A stretch of 64,000 nt of DNA from Anaeromyces robustus (Eukaryota > Neocallimastigomycota > Neocallimastigomycetes > Neocallimastigales > Neocallimastigaceae). Of this stretch, positions 31,259-43,284 are shown piece after piece. The DNA lies in contig MCFG01000056.1 of assembly GCA_002104895.1 (NCBI GenBank), positions 112,501 to 176,500 on the forward strand, read 5' to 3'. Made by a program: the position numbers and the translations under genes. A model generated the notes under the pieces. The model worked only from the letters and a program-made list of their open reading frames with translations. It had not been told where the DNA came from and searched no databases. Every line of letters starts with the position of its first letter. Within the stretch, counting starts at the first letter, position 1.

Positions 31259-32359
31259 CTTCACTTTATTATTAATTCAAATTTGTTTTTTAAAATTTAT
31301 CTTTTTGATAAAAATAAAAATTTTTTATAATATAATAATATATATAATATATACATAGATAATAGATAATAGTTGATGTTTTTAATTTATTTTTTGAAAA
31401 TACGAATAAAGTTAATTATAATAAATAATTATAAATATCACTAATAATTGATAAATAAATTTTATATTCTATACTTACTTTAATAACCAACAAAATTAAG
31501 ATAAATTATGATATTTATTGTTATTAAAAGAAATTATATTAATTATATGCTTTACTATATGCTTTATATTTTTTTTATTATGATAAATTTATTTTTTTGT
31601 TTATTATGAATACTTTGATATTTTGTTTTTATAAATGATTTATTCTTTTAATAAAACTTTACAATTATAATTAATTGGTATTTTTAAATGTTTTAATTTA
31701 TTTTATTAATAATTTATTATTATTTTTAATATTTAATTTAAATATATATTTATATATATTAAAGTATATTATAATATATATTTTATTTAATGGATATTTA
31801 AATAAAAAATAAATATTTAAAAAGTAAAATAATAAAAAAAATAAAAGATATACAAATAAATAAATTAATATTATAAATTAGTAATTTTAAAAATAAAATA
31901 AAAAAGTAAAAAGAATGTTTTTTCTTGTATGTGTTACATAAATTTTATAATTATGTTAATAACTCAAATAAATTTATTGTACATAGTAAAAAATATATAA
32001 TTATTAAGAATTTTTTTCCCATTTTAAATCGAAATTTTCTTTTTTTTTTATACTAGTATTATTAATTTGTATATATATTTATATATTTATAAAAAAATTT
32101 AAAAAAATCGAACATAAATAATATAATGTTTTAATTTAATATTAATCCAAATAATGACTTAATAATTTAATTAAATGTAATGAAATATTATCAATTTTCA
32201 TTTTTTTATAACAATAATTAACATTAATAATGAATTATTAATTTTCAATTTCTATAACACAAACTGAATTAATTGTTTTATATTATTTTTTTTTTAAAAA
32301 AAAAAAAAATTAATTTATTTTATTTTTACTTTTTTTTTTTTTTACTTTTTTTTTTTTTT

Positions 32360-32411
<52 letters not shown>

Positions 32412-32587
32412 ATATATTTTTAATTTATATAAATATATATATATATATATATTTTTTTTTTTTTTGAATTTTAATTTTTATGAATGTTTATTTTTTTTAA
32501 TAAATATAACTAAATTTGTAAATATCTATTTATATTCTTTTAATTTATAATAAAAAACAATATTTATATATAATTTAAAAAAATAAT
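31259..32587. other. Intergenic region between F-BAR and esterase genes
   Basis: Upstream side of the F-BAR gene and downstream side of the esterase. A+T-rich, ending in a long poly(T) tract. No gene-like frame; the frame at 32273-32467 is poly-Phe from poly(T). Confidence 0.55.
32330..32407. repeat. Interrupted poly(T), longest run 43
   Basis: Three T runs separated by AC, the last about 43 bases. It lies about 180 bases past the esterase stop codon and reads as poly(A) in the sense of that gene. Confidence 0.85.
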
Positions 32588-34642
32588 TTAGTTATTTAAA
32601 ACACCAAAAGTAGTTTGAAGGAAATTATATAAACCAGCAGAAATAGCATTCCAGTCATGATCAGCATATGGAACTTCGAACCAAATGTGTTTTTGGCCAT
32701 TTCTGGTTAAAATTTCATGATAACTTTTTGGGAATTGTCCAACAACACTATCATTAGTACCACAATCAATAAGTGAAACAATTGGTGGAATTTCTGCACG
32801 GAATTCATCTTCAGTGATTAATCCTGGATGTTTACCAGAGAATGAATCTTCTCCTGGAGTAATACCTGGAGCTGGTGCAAATGCACCAGTGTAACCAATC
32901 AAATCTGATTTCATGTATCCAATGTAAAGACTAGTACGAGCTCCCATAGAGAAACCACAAATAGCTGTATTTTCTCTACCAGTAAGAATTGGATAATGTT
33001 CTTCCATGTATGGCATAATAACTTCAGTTAATTCATTAATGAAATTATCATAACCTTTATAATATTCTGGATCATAATTTGGTTCAACAGCTGTACCTGG
33101 TACTGGAGCATAAATATCTGGAAGAACCATAATCATTTCTTTAGCTTTACCTTCTTTAATTAAATTAGTTGGAATAGCAATAGTAGATTCATCACCAAGC
33201 ATACCATCTTCATCTGACATAAGACCATGTAAGAAGTATACTACTGGGTATTTTTTATTTTCATCATATCCAACTGGAAGAATAACATTCATTTTACGTT
33301 CAGATTCAGTAACTTTTGAATAGTAAGTAATTTTTTGAGGAGTTGGGTATTCAATTCCTTCTTGCTTTTTTCTGTATTCATCTGGACAAGTGTTGGTTAT
33401 TTGAAGTTTATCCATATAATCATCAGTAATTGGAGTAGCATTATTTTGTGGTTGTTCTGATTCTGATTCTGATTCTGAATCTATTTCTGTTTGTTCTATT
33501 TCTGCAGTTACTTGTACTGGTTCTTCTTCTAATTCTGAGTTAGCTGGTTCTAATTGTTCTGGTTCATCATTTAAAGCATCAAAAGTAGTTTGAAGGAAAT
33601 TATATAAACCAGCAGAAATAGCATTCCAGTCATGATCAGCATATGGAACTTCGAACCAAATATGTTCTTGACCATTTCTGGTTAAAATTTCATGATAACT
33701 TTTTGGGAATTGTCCAACAACACTATCATTAGTACCACAATCAATAAGTGAAACAATTGGTGGAATTTCTGCACGGAATTCATCTTCAGTGATTAATCCT
33801 GGATGTTTACCAGAGAATGAATCTTCTCCTGGAGTAATACCTGGAGCTGGTGCAAATGCACCAGTGTAACCAATCAAATCTGATTTCATGTATCCAATGT
33901 AAAGACTAGTACGAGCTCCCATAGAGAAACCACAAATAGCTGTATTTTCTCTACCAGTAAGAATTGGATAATGTTCTTCCATGTATGGCATAATAACTTC
34001 AGTTAATTCATTAATGAAATTATCATAACCTTTATAATATTCTGGATCATAATTTGGCTCAACAGCTGTACCTGGTACTGGAGCATAAATATCTGGAAGA
34101 ACCATAATCATTTCTTTAGCTTTACCTTCTTTAATTAAATTAGTTGGAATAGCAATAGTAGATTCATCGCCAAGCATACCATCTTCATCTGACATAAGAC
34201 CATGTAAGAAGTATACTACTGGGTATTTTTTATTTTCATCATATCCAACTGGAAGAATAACATTCATTTTACGTTCAGATTCAGTAACTTTTGAATAGTA
34301 AGTAATTTTTTGAGGAGTTGGGTATTCAATTCCTTCTTGCTTTTTTCTATATTCATCTGGACAAGTATTGGTTACTTGAAGCTTATTCATATAATTAGTT
34401 TGTACTGGTTGCTCCCATAAGTTGTTCTTAACGTTTTTAATGGCATGTTTTGATTTAATAACACCACACCATTTACCATTTTCAACACTCCATTCTCCAT
34501 CTTCATTAGTATAATAAACTTTTGGATTTTGTTTTCTACAACATGGATATCCTAAAGATTCAGAAAAACAATTTTTTGAAGCTGGTACTTTAGCAGCAAC
34601 AAAAACTGTGAAAAATGCTGTTATTATTGTCCAGGTTTTCAT
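32588..34642 (-). CDS. Secreted dockerin-bearing esterase, two catalytic domains
   Basis: One uninterrupted 684-residue frame. Residues 1-17 form a signal peptide. Residues 25-61 are a gut-fungal dockerin (CBM10-like; C25, C34, C35, C59, with [17 protein letters not shown]). Two alpha/beta-hydrolase esterase domains of the feruloyl/acetyl-xylan type (CE1-like) follow at about 88-358 and 413-684, exactly 325 residues apart. Each has a nucleophile elbow GFSMGA (Ser240, Ser565), a likely acid in CGTND (Asp306, Asp631) and a histidine in ADHDW (His337, His662), so both look active. The Ser/Glu/Pro-rich linker spans about 359-410. Role: removing ester side groups from plant cell-wall xylan, docked to the extracellular cellulosome; the exact ester is not known. 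It is the only intronless gene here, which fits the bacterial ancestry proposed for many gut-fungal wall enzymes. Confidence 0.9.
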   Translation of the reverse strand: MKTWTIITAFFTVFVAAKVPASKNCFSESLGYPCCRKQNPKVYYTNEDGEWSVENGKWCGVIKSKHAIKNVKNNLWEQPVQTNYMNKLQVTNTCPDEYRKKQEGIEYPTPQKITYYSKVTESERKMNVILPVGYDENKKYPVVYFLHGLMSDEDGMLGDESTIAIPTNLIKEGKAKEMIMVLPDIYAPVPGTAVEPNYDPEYYKGYDNFINELTEVIMPYMEEHYPILTGRENTAICGFSMGARTSLYIGYMKSDLIGYTGAFAPAPGITPGEDSFSGKHPGLITEDEFRAEIPPIVSLIDCGTNDSVVGQFPKSYHEILTRNGQEHIWFEVPYADHDWNAISAGLYNFLQTTFDALNDEPEQLEPANSELEEEPVQVTAEIEQTEIDSESESESEQPQNNATPITDDYMDKLQITNTCPDEYRKKQEGIEYPTPQKITYYSKVTESERKMNVILPVGYDENKKYPVVYFLHGLMSDEDGMLGDESTIAIPTNLIKEGKAKEMIMVLPDIYAPVPGTAVEPNYDPEYYKGYDNFINELTEVIMPYMEEHYPILTGRENTAICGFSMGARTSLYIGYMKSDLIGYTGAFAPAPGITPGEDSFSGKHPGLITEDEFRAEIPPIVSLIDCGTNDSVVGQFPKSYHEILTRNGQKHIWFEVPYADHDWNAISAGLYNFLQTTFGVLNN
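32606..33420 (-). repeat. Internal duplication, copy 2 (C-terminal catalytic domain)
   Basis: Matches 33581-34395 at an offset of 975 bases. I count about 10 mismatches over 815 bases by eye and no gaps. Only about three residues differ in the catalytic region (Lys/Glu before HIWF, Ile/Val and Asp/Asn at the N-terminal edge). Confidence 0.92.
33581..34395 (-). repeat. Internal duplication, copy 1 (N-terminal catalytic domain)
   Basis: Partner of 32606-33420. The dockerin segment (34460-34570) and linker (33425-33570) are not duplicated. Confidence 0.92.
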
Positions 34643-35139
34643 TTTTTTTTTTATAAATTAATTAAGTAAATGAATTAATGTTATATAAAAAAAAAATAAA
34701 AATAAAAAACTTTTTTATTTTTATTTTAATAAATAAATAAATAATTTTGGTAATTTGAATAAAACAACTGGAAAACTTAATTCTTTTATATGATTTTTTT
34801 TTTAAATAATACTTAATTAAGTAAACAAAAAAAAAATAGACAAATATAATTAGTTTTAAAGTATTACCTAATAATATGTCATATCATTGTTTTATAAATA
34901 ACAAAAAAAAAAAATAATAATTATTTTTTTTTACAACCAATAATGTTTTCTTTAATGATTTACCTTATATATAATTTTAAAATTCTTATCACAACAAATT
35001 AAATATAAATTAAATTTAATTAATATTGTGTATTTAATAAAAATATCGCTGGGTATAATATTATAATGTATATTAATTCAAAAATTTTATTATTATTTAA
35101 ATTTCATTTTTAATATAATTATATAGGTGTTACAGATTT

Positions 35140-35151
35140 GCCATATATGGC
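35140..35151. promoter_or_regulatory. Palindromic CArG-box-like site
   Basis: GCCATATATGGC is a perfect 12-base palindrome. Its core CCATATATGG fits CC(A/T)6GG, the recognition site of MADS-box factors such as SRF. It sits about 500 bases upstream of the esterase ATG. Function is unproven. Confidence 0.4.
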
Positions 35152-35573
35152 GTATATTCTAAGTATTGTAACCAATACATTAATAATCTATTTTTCTTAA
35201 TGCGCCTCAAAAAAGAAAATTTTTACTTTTATTCATTATCATATTAATTATTAAGATTTATGATGTTGTAACATTATGTTGTAACATTAATGTTGTATTA
35301 ATATTTCCAAATCCCTTTTTTAATCTCTATAAATCTAATAAATTATAAAATTCTTTTTCCCTTTTTTAGAAAAGTATCATTAATAAGTTTTTTATCTTAG
35401 ACTATAATTTAATATAAAAGTATTTAGATAACCTGATAAATTTATTATAATATATTTACTAAACATTCTAAAATAATATAATAATAAAATATTTATTAAA
35501 ACATTTTGAATAATATAATTATAAATATTCTATTAATAACAACCATGTTATATATATAAACAAAAAATTTTAC

Positions 35574-35642
35574 ATTTCAAGAAATTTGGTACAGTTGATA
35601 TATATATATAATAAATATTTCAAGAAATTGGTAACGGTTGAC
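35574..35642. repeat. 26-base imperfect direct repeat with heat-shock-like core
   Basis: Copies at 35574-35599 and 35617-35642 share ATTTCAAGAAATTTGGTA or its one-base-shorter form, then ACAGTTGAT/ACGGTTGAC. Each contains TTCnnGAA, the half-site arrangement of heat-shock elements. Confidence 0.5.
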
Positions 35643-36557
35643 ATTTCAATCAATGATTTTTATGCTATTGTTGTGTTACTATAATTTTTTGTAACTTTAA
35701 TTAATAATTTCTATATATGTAAAAACCTTAATTAATACTCCTCAACTTAATTTAATAATAATAAAAAAAAAAACATATTGATATTTCTTGTCATTATTAT
35801 CATATTTTTTAATAAAAGCATTATATCAGTATGTCTTTGAAATACTTAATGGTCAAAAAAAAATGATAATTAATTATTAAAAGTTTAAAAAATAAAAAAT
35901 TTATATAAAAAACTTAAAAATTTATTTATATCATTATGTTATCTTTCCAAATATTTTTATAAGTTTATTGTTTACATATTATGTAAAAATATCATGGATA
36001 AACAATAATAATTCATATAATTTTATTTAAATTAAATACAAATATTATAATTAATATATACATATTACTATATTCATTAAAAAATATCCTCATTTTTTTA
36101 ATATATATAATACATTTATACCAATAGTTAAAGACTATTAAGTATTAAAAAATTTGTTTTCTTTTTTTATTTTATGATATTTATTATTCATTATATTTAA
36201 AATATAATTTCAAGTTTTGAAAATATAATTATTGAAATATAATACAATATTATTAATTATTAATTATTATAAAATTGTATTAAACTTCAATAACTGTATT
36301 TCATATGTTATATTTTATTGTAATTATTTTAAAATATTATTATATTTTAAAATAATAACAATTTGTCATTCAATATTTCAATATTATAATTCAATATTAT
36401 TTTTAATATAAAAATATATATATTTATATTAAAAATAATATTGAAACATTAAATTATTTTTCATTTAATTATCAAATTCAGTTACAAGTAAAATATATTT
36501 TACTTATTTAACTTTAAACTTTATATTAATATAGTATCTTTTTATTATAAAAATATT

Positions 36558-36593
<36 letters not shown>

Positions 36594-36881
36594 TAAATAT
36601 TTCATTTTAAACATCTTATTTAAAAATATATATTATCATTTTTTTATTTTATTTTATAAACCATGGTATATATTATTTTTACTATTTCATTATAATTATT
36701 AAAACTTATAATTCTAATATTAATATTTACCATTTTTTTAATATTAAAAAAAGTTTTAACTTTATTTTATATAAAATTAAAATATTAAATAAATAAATAA
36801 TTTTAAATAAACATATTATTCTATTAGTCTGAATTCTAATAATTTTTTTTTTGTTCATATTTTAATAAAATGAAACAATTA

Positions 36882-37859
36882 TTAGTTATTATTTTCATCT
36901 CCATTTTCATTTAAATATTCATTATAATCTATATTACTTTCACTTTCAGATGAATCGTTATCGTCATCTTCAGAATCATCCTCCTCTGAAGATTCTGAAT
37001 CATTCTCTGATTCTGTGTCTTCTATATCAGAGAATGAATTTGAATCATAATTATGTTTACTATGGATTAAATTTAATATAGATGTTGAATTAATTTCATA
37101 TTGGTCTTCATTGAAATTAATATTACTGACCATACTTTGACTTTTACTATAATCTTGTAAATCAGTCGATGAAGTAGTTGATGTTACTTTATTTAAAATA
37201 TCATTTTCAATTTCACTATATGATTTTTCCTCTTCTATTATGTTAGAAGCATTGGTATATTGTTTTTGTAGTTTCTTTTCCTTTTCTTCATCTTTTTTCT
37301 TTTCATTTATTTTATTTAAAATTTCTTCAGCTTTATTAAAGAACATCTTTATTTGTCCTTTTGATTTTAATTTATCGTTTTTCTTAATATCTTTAATATA
37401 TTTTTTCTTTTCTTTTGTTTGCATTTTTTGGAACGATTTAATTTGTTTTATATATTTATTAGAAGGAATTTCTTTTGTTAGTAAACCTATAGTTTCAGGA
37501 TCCATTAAAGCCATTTTAGAATCAAGACCATTTTTCCAATAAGGATTATTCGTTGATGATACTGGATTAATAAATAATGGATATATATTAGGCATATCAA
37601 TTTTTTCATGTACTGCTGTTTCAAAGTCAGTTTTTGGTCCTGAAATATACTCATCAGATTCTAAAATATTATAGAATATTTCAGGAGTATTTTTAATTTT
37701 TGAAGTAGCTTTAATTGAATAAGGTATATATGTATATTTAAAAACTTCCTTTTCTTTTTCATTTTTATCTTGGGTATTATATGTATTAAGTATATTGATT
37801 TCTTTGATACTTCTATCAACAAAATTTAATATTTCCTATTTAAAAAAGTTACTTAGTAC

Positions 37860-37890
<31 letters not shown>

Positions 37891-37948
37891 CTAATAATAA
37901 TTCTAATAATAATAATAATACTAATAATAATTCTAATAATAATAATAC

Positions 37949-37982
<34 letters not shown>

Positions 37983-38893
37983 AACTTGTATATATTAATT
38001 ACATAAAAATTACTAGTTCCAATAATTTTATCTGATATAATGTTTCTTTCAATATGAATTAATAGAGATAGTAATAATTTTAATATATTTTGGTATGATT
38101 CCTCAACTAATCTAAATATATATATACAAAATTATTTAAAATAAATAGTTAATATTACTATAATTTATACTATATTACATTTTAATTAAAAAAAAATAAT
38201 AATAAGCTTACAATACAGATAATAAAGATGAATATAAGCTTTCATAAGTAAAAAATATTGATCCTTTATGTGTCTTTATTATTACAATTTTATATATATA
38301 TATGACAAATATATATTGTTATACTATATATTAATATAAAATATATTAGATTATTCTTTATATTATATATATATATATATATACCTCTTTTGAATATGTA
38401 AGTCCTTCTCCTTGACATAATACTGTCAAAGTATCAATGTTGAAAAATTTAATATTTGAATGATAAATTTTATTTGAATAAAATCCTACTCTTTTTTCAA
38501 TTCTTGACTTTCCATATTTTCCATCCATTTCTGCATTTATTACACGTTGCTATAATATATTTTTAAATTTTTTTATATTTTTAATAAATAAAATTTTATT
38601 TAAGATATAAATATTTAAAAAAAAAAGAATTAATGTATTTATTATTATTACCATATTAAAATTTTTAATTTGAGATATATATTTAAATTCTCTCCGTTTA
38701 CGAGCATTTAGATTTACTGTTAAGAAACCAGATCTTTGGTTAAATTCAACACCACTTGATAAATAGAATAATTTGCAATTATCTAATGATTGAATATAAC
38801 CAGGTTTAAGTCCTGAAATCCAATATAAATTATACTTTATAAGAAAAAAAAAGTCAATACCAGTAGTTGTCATTATTAATACTAATACTAATA

Positions 38894-38947
<54 letters not shown>

Positions 38948-41900
38948 TAATATTTTTATTAAGTAATTGTATTTTTTATTATTACATTCATTTCATTCCT
39001 CCATATTATATAATCAATTGTAAGATGTCCAATTATACCATATTTATAGCATATATTTCCTATTTTTAATGTTGAATTATATATATCGCTATATGAAATG
39101 ACATTTTGAGGAAAAATACTTCCAAAATATTTAAATGGTTCAAGGTATATCTATATATTTTATATAATTTAAATAAAATCCATCAATATATATAAAAAAT
39201 ATTGCTTTTTTTAATATAATTTTCTAAGTACTTACTTGTTCTTGAGTTCCAATTATTTCAATAGTACCATCTGGTTCTATAAATATATGTGATAAAACTG
39301 TTTTTATTTTATTAAAATTGCTTGATGGAATAGCTTCTATTACCCCACCATATTTCAAAAAATCTAATCGATATTCTACCCAGTTTGAATATGAATTTTT
39401 ATTAACTATATTAACTTTGTTCACTATTTCTTCTCTAAATGGTTCAATAAATTTTTGTAATTCGTCGTCAGTATTATCACTATTATATTCTAATAATTCA
39501 TCCATAAATGTATAATCATTTATATCTTTAATTTTTTTAATAATAAATAAGTTATACATAAGTTAATTATTTTTTAAAAAGTAAAATTATTTATTAATTT
39601 ATATCACCATACCAATATACGCAATTCCAATGCAATCAATTGTTGAATTAATTTTAAATAACCATTTTTTGTATTTTTTATTATTTACAATTAATCTTAT
39701 TAAAGATACATAAAAACCTTCATATTCATGAACACATTCAAACCCTATAATAATATAATTAATTATATATATAATGAAAAATTGAATATATAATTAATAT
39801 TATATTTACCTGGTGGAATAGCAATTTTATTTGATTTTAACAATTGTCTTGCTCCAGATTTTGAAAATAAATATTTAAATTTTTCAACTTCAGGTGCAAT
39901 AACTGGAATATTTAAATACTAATTATATATGATATTTAAATCATCAGTTAAAAAAAATTCTCCCTTTTATTATAAGTATATATTTATTAATAAAACATAC
40001 ATAACTAAGTTCCATATCCAGTTTTCCAATTATTCCAGGTATTATATATGCACATGAGTCATCCTTAATTATACTTTTAATTTTTTTATGTATATTAGTA
40101 TCATATAATATCATAGATGTTAAAGATGATGATTCATTAATTTTTTCAGCCATTTTTGCATATATTATTTTTATTCTTTCATTTTTAAATAAACTAACAC
40201 CAAATTTTCTTTCTGTAAATATATTTTATATAATAATCTTTATTAACATTATATAACTTTAATGTAAATAAATAATATATTAATAAACATACCAAAAATA
40301 AAGTTAATTTCATTCATTATATCTATGTTGAATTCAATATTATATGGTAATACAAGAATCAATGTAACAAAAGGATCTTTAAAATCTAGTAATCTTTTGA
40401 GTTTATGTTATTAATAAATTTATTTATTTTTTATTATCAAATTAATATTTTTTATATTGATTAAATTTATATACCTTCCAAATTGAAATGTTTGAATGTA
40501 TTTTATATTATCAAAATGTTTTCGTATTCGTCTTGATATTGATGGTATATGTATAATAGTTCTGATAAAAAATAAAATATTAATATATTATTCTTTATAT
40601 AGTTGGATTAATAATTGTGTACCTTTTTCTTTCTTTCAATAGAGGCCACTTTGATAAAAAAATTTTGTTTTGTTCATAAACTTCCGTTCTATGTGATAAG
40701 TATTTATTCTATTCATATAATTTAATATATATAAATTTATTTAATATATATATATTTATTTAATATATATAAATTTATTTAACATATATAAATTTATTTA
40801 TATATTTTGATATATATTCATTTATTAATGTACTTTAATCATTTCATTTATTATTCGTTGCTTTAATATTCTGTTATAAAAGCATGCTATAACATAACTT
40901 GCTTTGTGGTTAATTACAGCTTTTTTATATTTATTTCTTAAAATGAAAATATTAGTATTTTAACTTGTTTATATATGTAAATATATATATGTTTATTTAA
41001 TACCTTTGAAGAAATGTTTTCCAAGTAGTTTGAACTTTTCTTATAACTTTCTCAACAAATACTTGATTATTAAAAAACATTTTTACTGATTCATTAACAT
41101 ACTTTTCAATCTAAGCATATAAATTATAAATGTATAATATTAGATTATTTTAAATCATTAAATAAAAAAATCTATCTATTCATATTTAATATTTTAAAAT
41201 ATAATATTTAATATATAATACATATTTTACCTTTTCTCTATATACAAAACAATTATAAATATCTTCAATTGTCGGTTTATCAAAAAAATCTCTTGAAGCA
41301 ATTTTTTCAAGTTTTTCGCAACTAATTTCAGCAAACATAACTAGAAAATTAATATATAAATACATGTTAGTAATAGTTTAATTTTTTCCCTTATAAAACA
41401 ATTTATATATATCTTTCATATTATTTACTTAAATAAATTTGACAGAATTCTTCAATTTCATCAAGAATTATCATTATATCTCCCCATATAGTATTAAGGT
41501 GTTTTTTTTTAAAATTTTGGAATATCGGCATATGTGTTGTAAAATAACCTCTGTCAACATATATCACTGGTCCAACATTAATGTCTACCATATCTTGATA
41601 ATTAATATCTTCAAAAAAAAAAAATAAAAAAAAAAAAAAAAAAATAATAATAATAATAATAATAATAATAATTAATTAATATTAATAATATGTTAACATA
41701 CAGAATTTAAAAAAATCAATATTTTATTAATATTATTATTATTATTAGTATTTATTTACATTCAGAAGATGGCATTTTTGATATTGGAGGTGTTTTTGCT
41801 TCTTTATATTCATGTCTGTTTGCATTTTTCCGTCTTAATTCAATTTCATTAATCGCTTTTTCAACTTCTTTTATTATAGGAATCTACATTTTTTATAAAT

Positions 41901-42997
41901 AATATATTGAATATTAAATATTTAAAATACACTTTATATTACTCTATTATCTATTAAATATGTTACATTAGGTTCTTTTTTCGGTTTGGTAAGTATCATT
42001 TGATCTTCAATACGCTTGTCATAAAAATTATATTTATTTTTATTTAATTGATTATAAAAAACATGCATTTTACATTTTTTACTTTTTAGAAATGCATTTG
42101 GGGTATATTGACTAAATAAAGGTGTAAAATCACCATCTACTGGAAGTATTTTATTTTCAATTAACGGATAAATACCCTAATATATTTTAAATATATTATT
42201 TTGTTAATTTATACTATATATATATTAATATTTTGTATTTATTCTACCTTTTCTTCAATTATATTTTCACTGTTTCCTAAACCTTGGTATATATCATTTC
42301 GAAGCTTAGAAACCATAAATCGATGATTTTCATATACCTTTTTTTGAATAGATCCTTTTTTGTTTTCATTTTTTGAAGGATTATTTATATTATGTTGAGA
42401 ATAAATAGTACTATCATTACTATTAATAACGCTTGGTATTTTAAAATTCTTATTTTAATAAATATTAAACATATTAAATATTAATAATATAAAACTTTAA
42501 TTTTAATATATATATATAAATATATATGAAATATCATATAAAACTTACATCTCCAAATAAAGATGGTGATGGAACAATATTATTTTCATCTTTTGTTTTA
42601 ATTTGAGGATTCAATAATTTTTCAACTTTTAGAATATAATTAGTATTGAATAATTAATATTTTATATTTTATTTAATATATAAATTACCATTCTTTTTAC
42701 TTAAATTATTGTATTTAATTGATGAATTCTTTTTTTGATGAATTAATTTTTTTAGATCATCAATTCTTGCTTTTAAATTCTAAATAATAAATGTATATAT
42801 TAAAATTAATAATTCTTAGAAATAAAATGTATATAATATTAAATAAAACAAATTTGTACATTTTGATTTTCTTCATCTCCTTTTATTTCTATTTTTTTGT
42901 TATTTAAATTATTACTTATTATTTTTTTTTCTGGAAAATCATTATAAGTTTTAGTTCCTTTCAAAATAATTTTATTTTTCATATATGTTTCGTTCAT
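36882..42997 (-). CDS. IQCH: IQCH-like protein (IQ motif, ATP-grasp-like region)
   Basis: Twenty-three exons (42860-42997, 42689-42779, 42549-42625, 42248-42448, 41943-42176, 41760-41883, 41429-41608, 41231-41340, 41004-41110, 40834-40936, 40623-40708, 40475-40561, 40293-40393, 40001-40212, 39810-39918, 39613-39744, 39236-39525, 38986-39150, 38652-38834, 38385-38549, 38212-38273, 38003-38111, 36882-37835) join to 1339 residues. An IQ-like calmodulin site (VQTTWKTFLQR) is near 411-421. The core about 618-910 follows IQCH block by block: PVIAPE, SKSG, IPPG, WLFKI...GIAY, YGGVIEAIP, IEPDGTIEI, FPQNV, GHLTIDY. That region is ATP-grasp-like. The last 50 residues are an acidic tail. Animal IQCH is tied to sperm flagella, so a zoospore flagellar role is inferred, supported by DRC2 only 287 bases upstream on the same strand. 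The exon 18/19 join is the least certain. Confidence 0.75.
37860..37985. repeat. Intronic AAT/ACT mixed triplet array
   Basis: AAT runs broken by regularly spaced ACTAAT and TCTAAT units, inside IQCH-like intron 37836-38002. Confidence 0.85.
38879..38945. repeat. Intronic (AAT)n with ACTAAT units
   Basis: Inside IQCH-like intron 38835-38985. ACTAATACTAAT at the left edge passes into pure AAT. It adjoins a frame that could be mistaken for coding (starting near 38873). Confidence 0.8.
40722..40802. repeat. Degenerate 20-27-base TTTAATATATATAAATTTA repeat
   Basis: Three to four imperfect copies of TTTATTTAATATATATAAA in IQCH-like intron 40709-40833. Confidence 0.7.
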
Positions 42998-43284
42998 TTT
43001 TTATAATAATTTATAATACTACACTACACTTTATTACATATAATAATTTATTTTTTTAATTTAATAGCATGTAGTTTTATTATTATAAAATAATTTTATT
43101 CGTAATTCAAGTCTTTATTAAATTATTTTAATAAACTTTTTAAACTTTTAAAATTAATTATACACATTAAAAAAAATATATAAAACAAAAAAAAATAGAA
43201 GATTTTTTAAATTTTTATTATATTTATTAATATATGTTTTTAAGATTTATATACAATAAATAATAAGAAAGATTTTTTAAATAA

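Larger units (their letters stand above)
34643..36881. promoter_or_regulatory. Esterase upstream region, 2.2 kb
   Basis: The longest gene-free interval, between the esterase start and the IQCH-like stop codon. It has somewhat more complex sequence than other gaps. It includes a 12-base palindrome with a CArG core (35140), a repeated TGTTGTAACATTA unit (35261-35300), and a duplicated ATTTCAAGAAATTTGGTA-like element (35574, 35617). Control of the esterase from here is inferred from position only. Confidence 0.45.

Noticed and set aside
32273-32467. Poly-Phe frame
   Set aside because: By-product of poly(T).
38838-38873. Upstream start for the IQCH exon at 38652-38834
   Set aside because: A pyrimidine-rich stretch ending in AAG gives a phase-0 acceptor at 38834 that continues the homologous region directly; the extra residues do not match.
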